A stretch of 64,000 nt of DNA from Anagrus nilaparvatae (Eukaryota > Arthropoda > Insecta > Hymenoptera > Mymaridae): contig JAKSXM010000246.1 of NCBI GenBank assembly GCA_022575985.1, positions 11,736,001 through 11,800,000 on the forward strand, written 5' to 3'. How positions within the stretch are numbered: the stretch's first letter is position 1; each line of letters opens with the position of its first letter. The notes below the pieces were generated by a model. It saw only the letters and a program-made list of their open reading frames with translations. It had not been told where the DNA came from and ran no database searches. Positions 56,488 to 64,000 of the stretch are shown here, in pieces. Both the position numbers and the translations under genes were made by a program.

Positions 56488-58662
56488 AAAAAAAATTTTT
56501 TCAAAAAACTTTTTAGACGTTTAGGAGACATTTTGCAAAAATGACGACCGATTATTGGTCACCTAAAAAAAATTGGCGGGCGCGATATCTCCAGTTTGGC
56601 ACATTCAATAAATTATTTTGAAGCAGATAACTAAAATTAGGAAATGACATCGAGTTTTTTCAAAAAAATTTTTTTTTGAAAAAACAGCGGCCTAATAATT
56701 GTTAAAAACTTAAATTTTCTTTTGAATATTTAATCTTTCTGGAGTATTTCGCATTGAAAAATAAAAATTTTAGAGAAAACTCGATTTTATTCCCTAATTC
56801 AAGCAACTTTTTAAAAATATCATTAAACTTTTGAATCATGTTTTTAAAAAATGAAATTCTTGCTTTTTCAAAAGGTGAAAATGAACTGCGAACCGTGAAA
56901 AATACTGAAATGAATTTATGCGAGCTTATTCCATAAAGGTTAGAATTTGCATGCAATGTCATATAACTTAACTTTAATTTTATTTGTCTTCAAAATTAAA
57001 AAAAAAAAATTATTTAGTAGTAAAAACATAGAAATATAGAAATTGAAAAATTAATTTTAAAAAATTATTAATTTTTATTGTAAAAAAAATGTAATAATCG
57101 CTCAAAACTCTACAGTAAAATACAAAAAATTTAAATCAGCCCTTTAAAATTGAAAGCTTTATTAAATAACTTTTTTAAAATTTTAAATAATTAATAAAAT
57201 AATATTACAAAAAATTTTGAAATATTAAAACATTTTTCTTTCAATCGATTACAAAATATTTAAAAAAAATTATAAAATTTCATAATTTAAAGTTTTAATA
57301 AAATAATTAAAATAATTTAAAAGTTTTTTTTCCAGATTATTACTGTCCAGATATTAAATTTACCATTAAGAAAGTTTTTTTGAAAATTTTTTTATTTATT
57401 TATTTATTTATCAACTTGATGCATACAAATTATTAACATAAAACTACCACAGAATTGTTGCACCTACATAGACACTAAAACCCTTTCTACACCAGATTAA
57501 AAGTCGATATTAAATCTGGTATATTTTTTTTAATGATTAATCGAAAATAACTCTTAACTACACTATATATATTTTAAAAATTACCAGACTTAATATCGAC
57601 TTTTAATCTGACGTAGAAAGGGCTTAAGTTAATTACATTTAAATAATTTGAAAATTAATAATTAAAGAAAGTGAAATGAAAACTAATATATATAAGTACA
57701 GTATAAATAATAAGTATAATAAGTTTTATTTGTCACTTAAGCATTATAATATTTTTCTAATTTTGTTAAGTATTAATTAGCCATTTTTTACTTGACTTTT
57801 TTAATACAATTTGCTATGTAATTAAAAATTTTTATGGCGTTATTATAACTAGGTTTTTGTCCTATATTTTTTACTTTCTATACACTTTGTTCCATTTGTC
57901 AGCACCTTATATTTACTTACAAGATATCCTATTTTATTTTTTATTAGATTAAAATTATATAGATTTTTTATATTTAGGATCTTAAGTTTTCTATATTTGT
58001 ACTCAAAAATTTATTATTTATAATTTTTAACATTTTTTTTTGTTGTACATTTTCTAATAATTTTCTTACATTTGTAGAGACAAATTTCTATAAAATTTTT
58101 AGAAGTTTTTTATTTGAAGTGTTAGAATTATGCAAGAGAAAGCATAGGCACAAAATTAGAGTAAGTTATCTTTGGGATGTTTGTATACCCTTTCCCCTTT
58201 TTTAACATATTGCAGAAAATTAAGCACAATGAAAATTGATTTGAAAAAGAAACTCTTTTACCCTAGTTTAAGTTATAAAAATTACTTCAAATTTGAATAA
58301 AATACATTTTAAAATTACTTAGGGTTTATTGGAACTTGTGAGGTCAACCTCTTTTGTTTAAGCGTAGATTTAGCCAAAAAGGTTAAATTGGACTAAATCC
58401 AAAGAATTGTAATTAACCTCAAATATAATTAATTTAAAAAAATATATATAATTTTTTTACAGTTTCAGTGCATAAAGAAAAAGAAAAGTTAATACAAATA
58501 AATATTTTTTGGGCATAATATTCAAATATGAGTGTTTTTAGGTAAATTTTGTAATTTCAAGAAATTTAAACATTATGCGTGGATGAAGATGTTTCAAAAG
58601 CGGAAACTTAAATATTGAATCAAAAGAACATCATTGAACTTTCATTGATTTATTTGTGTAGA
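56488..58662. other. Spacer of the duplicated IR block, right part
   Basis: Continues the spacer interrupted by the LINE and is homologous to 27130-29435, ending in the 3' flank of the type-B gene. It lacks the 28.2-kb MITE but has its own MITE at 57479. The open frame at 56702-56962 is the counterpart of the one at 27521-27793 with no known domain. Confidence 0.6.
57479..57624. mobile_element. 146-bp MITE, PIF/Harbinger-like
   Basis: Ends are AACCCTTTCTAC and GTAGAAAGGGCT with about 40 bp of inverted similarity (agattaaaagtcgatatta and its complement). TAA stands outside both ends (57476-57478, 57625-57627), a 3-bp duplication as in PIF/Harbinger elements. The sister block near 28605 shows the empty site (cactaagtctg). 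Confidence 0.8.
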
Positions 58663-60585
58663 TCAACAATTTTTTAAAAATAACAACATTTTTATTTTTG
58701 TAAGAAATTTTCTTCTCTTATATTCTTTAGCGATTTTTTTTCTTTTGCGTTTCTCAAAAACTCTAACAAATAATTTATTTTTTTTTTTTTTGCCCAAGCA
58801 ATGAAACAAAATTTCTAAAATTAATAAAATAGCTGCCATTGACATTCCAATAGCTAACACCGAACACAGAACTATTATTAACGAGTTGTGGTCAATTTTT
58901 AAAAAGTCTTCAAAATTATTATTTTCTATTATTTCTTTAACTTTCATATCGGAATGCCATTTTTGATCAATTCCTGATTCATAAATAAGTTGATCAATTT
59001 TTGCATACTTTTGAATAAAATGAGAATTGTTAGTGAATTGCAAGAAAACTGGATAAACAGGTAAATTCAAATCAACTTTTTTAAATCTTTCTAATCCTGT
59101 AAAACTTTTATCATCAAATAAAAATTGTTCAGCAGATAGTTCATTAGTAATTAATATTTCGTCTATAGTTTCGTTAACTCCTATTTTGTTAAAATATAAT
59201 TCTTCACAATTTTTTTTAATCCTTCGAAATAATTTTGCAACATCCTTTGATGAATCATTCATGTACCATCCCAGTTGTAAGCCTTTGTAGTATGGAGAAC
59301 AAACAGTCAAATTTTTTTCAAAAATATCCTTAATAGATTCAATCATTAAATGCTCATGATTAACAAAATTTATGTCAGTCAATAGAGCAATAATATCCGA
59401 CGATTGAAAAATTGATAAAAATACGAGTGTCAAAAAAATTATTTTTGATCTTAAAGTTCTGTGTTCATTATTAGTTACTCCCAAAAGTAAACCGATGATA
59501 GTAAGAAACGACCAATCTTCGTCATGGATCTTCAGAATTCTGACAGCAATAAGGAATGTTATGATAATACCAGAAATCGCTAAAAAAGCATAGAAAACGT
59601 TTTCTGACATTTTTAAACTTGTTTCACTTACAATCGGTACAAGAGCAACGAATTTCTCGTATCTTAAAATGTGGCCTCTATAATACAATATATAATCTGG
59701 AGAATGAACTGTTCCTAAAAGAAACATGGCTATTTTTTTTTTATAAAAATAATCATCATCATAAATTTCACCAGTTTTTAAGGTCTTAAATATTATCTTG
59801 AATCGTAATTGATCAGCAAAAACCTCACATACTTTCAATAGTCTTATATTAGGATTCAATTCCGGGGGTTTTCCATCATTGTAATAATAATTTATATCAG
59901 CTCTAGCACCGATAAGTATAAACATATCATGTTTTCGCAATAATTTATTTGGAAAAATTTTGGTATTAGAAAATTCATTGTAAACCACAAGTGAAAAAAT
60001 TATTTTATTGAATGGAAGAAAATTAAAAATTTGAATATCAATTTTTGATATTCTTAAAACTGCTGTATCAAGAAATCCCGCATTTATTACATTTACATAA
60101 ATATTGTTCAAATAATTATAATCAATCCTCGCATCATCAAAGAAAATGATTAATATTTTTGGTTTTTTTCCAATGAATAAAGAACGTATTATTGGTTCTG
60201 TTAGTTTAGTTAATATTTTCAAATCACTATGAAAATTATTAGTACTAATCATAAAAACGTGGAGAGGTGAAGAAACATTACGATTGTACTTGAAATTTCC
60301 ATCAGTATGAGCTAATGGATGATATTTATCGCGTTCATTTTGAGTAAAATATAAGAACCGTGGGGTATTGTTAATATCAACAATTGTGGTGATGACTTGA
60401 GTCATAAAACTCTGTAACACTGATTGCTGCAAGTTATGGTTTATTGTTTCATTCTTGTTCAAATAAAGCATTACATGATGTGGATTAACTTCAACAAGTG
60501 CCTGTTTTACTATTTTATCTATTAAATTAGAATACACAAAATTCACTTGATAGACAAAAATAAAAAACAAAATAAAATAATTCAT
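58663..60585 (-). CDS. Divergent ionotropic receptor, type B (intact, single exon)
   Basis: A 640-aa receptor if it starts at 60585, where a clear signal peptide (MNYFILFFIFVYQ) begins and where the paralogue at 14174 also starts; the open frame reaches 14 codons further, to 60627. Counting from that start: N-terminal HHVMLYLNKNE block about 36-46, S1 to about 325, TM1 330-352, pore loop WSFLTIIGLLLG 358-369, TM2 379-402 with QSSDIIALLTDI, S2 with ESGIDQKWHSD, TM3 about 567-597 and a Lys/Arg-rich tail. It is the functional sister of the pseudogene at 29436, nearly identical outside that deletion. A ligand-gated channel for chemosensation is inferred from family. Confidence 0.8.
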   Translation of the reverse strand: MNYFILFFIFVYQVNFVYSNLIDKIVKQALVEVNPHHVMLYLNKNETINHNLQQSVLQSFMTQVITTIVDINNTPRFLYFTQNERDKYHPLAHTDGNFKYNRNVSSPLHVFMISTNNFHSDLKILTKLTEPIIRSLFIGKKPKILIIFFDDARIDYNYLNNIYVNVINAGFLDTAVLRISKIDIQIFNFLPFNKIIFSLVVYNEFSNTKIFPNKLLRKHDMFILIGARADINYYYNDGKPPELNPNIRLLKVCEVFADQLRFKIIFKTLKTGEIYDDDYFYKKKIAMFLLGTVHSPDYILYYRGHILRYEKFVALVPIVSETSLKMSENVFYAFLAISGIIITFLIAVRILKIHDEDWSFLTIIGLLLGVTNNEHRTLRSKIIFLTLVFLSIFQSSDIIALLTDINFVNHEHLMIESIKDIFEKNLTVCSPYYKGLQLGWYMNDSSKDVAKLFRRIKKNCEELYFNKIGVNETIDEILITNELSAEQFLFDDKSFTGLERFKKVDLNLPVYPVFLQFTNNSHFIQKYAKIDQLIYESGIDQKWHSDMKVKEIIENNNFEDFLKIDHNSLIIVLCSVLAIGMSMAAILLILEILFHCLGKKKKNKLFVRVFEKRKRKKIAKEYKRRKFLTKIKMLLFLKNC

Positions 60586-60629
60586 AATGAAAAATTTAAA
60601 TTCTACGAAAGTTAAATTTGTCACCAATA

Positions 60630-60890
60630 TATTTTCGTAAAATATTAATTTTTTACTGTTTTTTAAATACTGATTTGCAAAAAAATGAATTTAATTTTGC
60701 ATGATATCGCATATAAAAATAATTTACAATATTTTAGAATTTTTAGATGCTTTATGTATGAATTACTAATTTGTACTAAAGTTTGAATTTGTTGTTGGGT
60801 ATCTATCAATTAATTTAAACAAATATTTCAGCTAACTAATTATACTAAAACAAACTTTTAAAATTACTTTAAATAATAAATTTAATAAAG
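60630..60890 (-). promoter_or_regulatory. Upstream region shared by type-B IR copies
   Basis: Homologous to 31080-31330. Contains gcatataaaaata, a possible TATA-like element, in both. Promoter role is inferred. Confidence 0.3.
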
Positions 60891-61024
60891 TAAATACGGA
60901 AAAGGAAAAAATAAGCTGGTACAAATATTTAATTAAGTATATGCAAAAATTTTTGTTTAATTTAATTTAACACAAAAAAAATTGTATAATACAAATATTG
61001 AAAAATATGCAAAGTATATCAAAT

Positions 61025-61180
61025 GTTAAAAATTGACTCATAAAACAATGTAAAATAAATTGATTCTTATAAATTGATACGATATCATTGTTGTTAGAGT
61101 AAGGTATTACAAGATGAGGTTGAACTTAAACAGGCACCTTATGTATAACATTGTGTATAAGAGGATAAAACATTCAACCT
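61025..61180 (-). pseudogene. Type-B ionotropic receptor relic (N-terminal part)
   Basis: The minus strand reads VQPHLVIPYSNNND, then Gln-Phe-Ile-Leu-His-Cys-Phe-Met-Ser-Gln, matching the HHVMLYSNNNE and VVQSFMSQ blocks near residues 36-63 of the type-B gene at 12276. No channel part follows on the downstream side, where the type-A gene at 61202 ends instead. A short relic of a lost receptor. Confidence 0.7.
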
Positions 61181-61201
61181 TACGAATTTAAGCCTTTTCA
61201 T

Positions 61202-63079
61202 TCAAATATTAATTTTTGGTTTTTTGATGCTTAAATTTTTATAAGATTTAACCTTAATCTTACGGATTTTAACTTTTCGTTTTTTTGATACTAAACTAAG
61301 AAAATCACCAAACATATTTTTCAATACTTTTTTTCTCATACAGTAAAACCAAACGAATTCTGCAAAAAATAAAAGTATAGAAAAACAAATTCCTAAAATC
61401 ATAACAAACATCAGACTCAAAACTAACGTATCCTGGTTTCTATCAATATCATAAGTCAGTTGACTTTTTTTATCAATTTTATTAACATTATCATAGATAG
61501 ATCGCCATTTTACATCTAAACCAGCCTCGATGTATCTTTTATACACTTTATCAAATTTATGACGATAAAAAGAATTTTTAGAAAACATAATACAATAAAA
61601 TCCGTTATAAATATCAAATTCTTTAATTTCAAATTTAATATTTTTTTGAGGTACCATTTTATTGATAATTTTTTTAGCATCATCGATAAATAACACAAAA
61701 ACTTTGTCAATTGATAATTTTGGTATGTTACTAATAATGTTAGGTATCGTTGCAATTTCCGCTAGTTTTTTAATACTTCCAGTACTATAAAAACGTAAAA
61801 GATTTAATATACTTTTACCAGCTCGAAAAATAACCAAAAGATTTTTGTCAAGTATATCTTGCACTGAATAAACAAGCGATATTTCTTTATTTTCATATTT
61901 TAAACTGGTCAAGTCAATAATCATATCAGATATAAAAAATACTGAAATAAAACAGACGATAAAGTAAAAGATTTTTGATCTCAAGCAACCAAATTGAATA
62001 TTTACACCACTGCCTATCAGTAACCGATAAATATTTAATGCTGACCATTCATTACCTTGAAATTTAAAACAATAAACGCAAATCAGTATCAAAATTATTA
62101 TCCCAAAAATTGACAAAAATGAGTACAAGATTCCACTATAACTTTCAATACTTTTTTTATCAAATACCGGAGCTAGTATTATTAACTTTGCTGGTTCTAC
62201 AAAATAGGAATTTAAAATATTTTTCGAAGCAAAATAGATTATTTTACCTAAAAAACAATCTAGTTCAAAATCTCTTATTAAAATGTCAACTTTATAATTT
62301 TTTGTAGGAATAACATTTTTTGTTAGATTTAGGAAATCGACAAAACATTCAAAAACTTTGTATAAATGAATTTTTATGTATAAGTTTTCTTTGGCGTTGT
62401 AATTTTCTGTATAATTTAGATACATACTTGGCCAGCCATTGTCAAATACTCCAGTTCTTATAATATATCCATTTGTATTTTTAAATTTATCTGGAAAAAA
62501 TACTGAATTTTCAGCTAATACGCTTTGTTTTATTCCTTTGAATGAATCGTAAAGTAGGTAATATTTTTTATTTGAGCCGCATACTAAAGTTGTAAAATCA
62601 ATAAACTGAAATTTTAGAGATTCTGCCATAATATCCTCAAGGACATCATTGATATTGTTCATTTCATTAAATAATAAAAATATTTTAGTGTTTGATAGAT
62701 AAAACAATGATCTCTGAATTAAATTTAAAGCCAGAGAAAATTTTTGAATAAGAGAATTTCGTTCGTATTGATATGAAATTATAAAATGTAAAGGTGCTGA
62801 ATAATTTTTATAATATCCTGTTTCCAAGTCTGAAAATTCTGATATCAATGGTGGATTGTCTAAATCAATAGTAACTAACGGTACTTGGCCTGTTAAATGC
62901 TTCAAAATAAACTGAAAATTGCAATGATCGCTTGCATTTTTAATTTGAGAATCTGTGTATAAGGTGATCCGATTTGGTTGTACTTGATTTATTACGATTT
63001 TTATAAAAATTTCAATCTCAGATGAATAAATAATATGAATAATAGGCAAAAAGTACACAGTAAGTTTGATTAATTTCAT
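61202..63079 (-). CDS. Divergent ionotropic receptor, diverged type A (intact, single exon)
   Basis: A 625-aa receptor related to, but well separated from, the 668-aa type-A pair. Signal peptide about 1-19; NQVQPNRITLYTD at 31-43; S1 from the Arg-Thr-Gly-Val block (208-211); TM1 316-340; pore-loop block WSALNIYRLLIG 345-356; TM2 368-391; S2 ending in EAGLDVKWRS; TM3 about 553-580; short basic tail with a Lys-Ile-Arg-Lys-Ile-Lys-Val-Lys block. It lacks the second copy of the basic tail block, which explains much of the shorter length. Its start supports the shorter start in the 668-aa genes. Chemosensory role inferred. Confidence 0.78.
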   Translation of the reverse strand: MKLIKLTVYFLPIIHIIYSSEIEIFIKIVINQVQPNRITLYTDSQIKNASDHCNFQFILKHLTGQVPLVTIDLDNPPLISEFSDLETGYYKNYSAPLHFIISYQYERNSLIQKFSLALNLIQRSLFYLSNTKIFLLFNEMNNINDVLEDIMAESLKFQFIDFTTLVCGSNKKYYLLYDSFKGIKQSVLAENSVFFPDKFKNTNGYIIRTGVFDNGWPSMYLNYTENYNAKENLYIKIHLYKVFECFVDFLNLTKNVIPTKNYKVDILIRDFELDCFLGKIIYFASKNILNSYFVEPAKLIILAPVFDKKSIESYSGILYSFLSIFGIIILILICVYCFKFQGNEWSALNIYRLLIGSGVNIQFGCLRSKIFYFIVCFISVFFISDMIIDLTSLKYENKEISLVYSVQDILDKNLLVIFRAGKSILNLLRFYSTGSIKKLAEIATIPNIISNIPKLSIDKVFVLFIDDAKKIINKMVPQKNIKFEIKEFDIYNGFYCIMFSKNSFYRHKFDKVYKRYIEAGLDVKWRSIYDNVNKIDKKSQLTYDIDRNQDTLVLSLMFVMILGICFSILLFFAEFVWFYCMRKKVLKNMFGDFLSLVSKKRKVKIRKIKVKSYKNLSIKKPKINI

Positions 63080-64000
63080 ATCTAAATTTCTTAAAAATTT
63101 TTTGTCTTAAAAAATGAGAAATTTTTTTACATTTTTTACTAGGATTTGGTAAAGTATCTGTTATCTGAATTTATCTAAATTGTCTGATATTAAAAGAAGT
63201 TATTTTTAGACAAGGGATTAATGCTAAAAAATAAAAAAATATTTACTTTCATCCTTTAGAAATTATTAAAATATTGTAATAAAAATACCTTTGTCCCAAA
63301 GCAGTAAATTTTTCAAATTTAAAAACTTAACTTGAACTCAATTAAGAAAAAATGAGTATACAAAAAATATTCACTGAATTTTATAGAATATTCAGTGTAA
63401 ATTTTTCCTGCACTATATAAATAAAATTTTATTTAACTTTTTTTATACTAACAATGAAAAATTCATATATTTTAATGGTAAATATTTAAACAGTACACAT
63501 TATTTATAAGGAAAAACAATGTAAATAATGTACAATTATAATTAATTTTGAAAAAATAAAGTTATTAATTTATTAATTAATATTAAAATACAATAATTAT
63601 TTTTGAAAACCCCAATTGACAATCGATTTTTCTTTATTTTTATACTTTAAACTGGTCAGATCAATGGTCATATCAGATGGTCGGGTCTTCAAAACTGCCC
63701 CAAAGTTTTTTTTTTTTTGAAAGTACTACCAAAATTAGCTCACCAACCCAATTTTTAGCCTCCCAGAGCAAATTCTCGATTTTTGGCAGCCATTTTTGTG
63801 TTTTGGACTTTTGTAAAAAAAGTAAGAAAAATGAGTCATAATTTTTTTTATTATTGCCTTGATTATTGCTGTAAAAAACTTACATTAGCATAAAAAATTT
63901 TTTTTTTTTAAGCCCGGATAGGAAATTTCCTTGGCTATCCGATTCCGGGGTCAAAATTTTTTTTTCAGTAACGCATGCGCGAGGAATCGCTAAGATAGGC
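63080..64000. other. AT-rich flank with a type-A IR relic
   Basis: No complete gene. A short receptor relic at 63615-63680 is listed separately. Near the end, ggataggaaatttcc and ggctatcc form a small hairpin (about 63916-63942). Confidence 0.4.
63615..63680 (-). pseudogene. Type-A ionotropic receptor relic (end of TM2)
   Basis: Nearly the same as 61878-61931, the codons for the Ser-Asp-Met-Ile-Ile-Asp-Leu-Thr-Ser-Leu-Lys-Tyr stretch of the gene at 61202. Sequence on either side does not continue the receptor. Confidence 0.6.

Overview
The window is eukaryotic, strongly AT-rich, and looks like insect nuclear DNA. It holds a five-exon insect odorant receptor (7tm_6-like), a cluster of single-exon divergent ionotropic receptors (IRs), R1-like and Jockey/CR1-like non-LTR retrotransposons, TTAGG arrays, and two exons of a PDGF/VEGF-like growth factor. 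A hymenopteran, perhaps a parasitoid wasp, is my best guess, but the sequence alone does not settle this.

Layout. 1-4.7 kb: two internal exons of a Pvf-like gene on the minus strand. 4.7-12.2 kb: non-coding DNA with a 2.6-kb inverted-terminal-repeat element, a 0.7-kb segment copied again at 16.8 kb, and a Tc1/mariner-like MITE. 12.3-16.2 kb: an intact IR (type B) and two decayed IR relics. 16.3-20.9 kb: a patchwork of hAT-like transposase relics, a truncated R1-like LINE, a CRE-containing minisatellite with a TTAGG array, and another LINE fragment with an RNase H start. 21.9-23.0 kb: two MITE-like elements. 24.2-31.1 kb: an intact type-A IR and a type-B IR pseudogene. 31.3-33.2 kb: a decayed Jockey/CR1-like LINE. 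33.9-35.7 kb: an apparently intact odorant receptor. 36-42.2 kb: several long fold-back elements. 42.3-63.1 kb: type-A IR, type-A pseudogene, R1-like LINE insertion, type-B IR and a diverged type-A IR.

The unifying theme is a minus-strand chemoreceptor cluster growing by tandem block duplication. Type A (668 aa) and type B (about 630-640 aa) IRs sit in repeated blocks with homologous spacers. Four copies are intact apart from one diverged member, also open; two are pseudogenes whose lesions can be read by comparison with an intact sister, and at least six short relics remain. Because spacers are duplicated too, several transposon insertions (LINE at 52.7 kb, MITEs at 28.2 and 57.5 kb) can be placed after the duplication by looking at the matching empty sites. 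I found no RNA gene, CRISPR array or prokaryotic feature.
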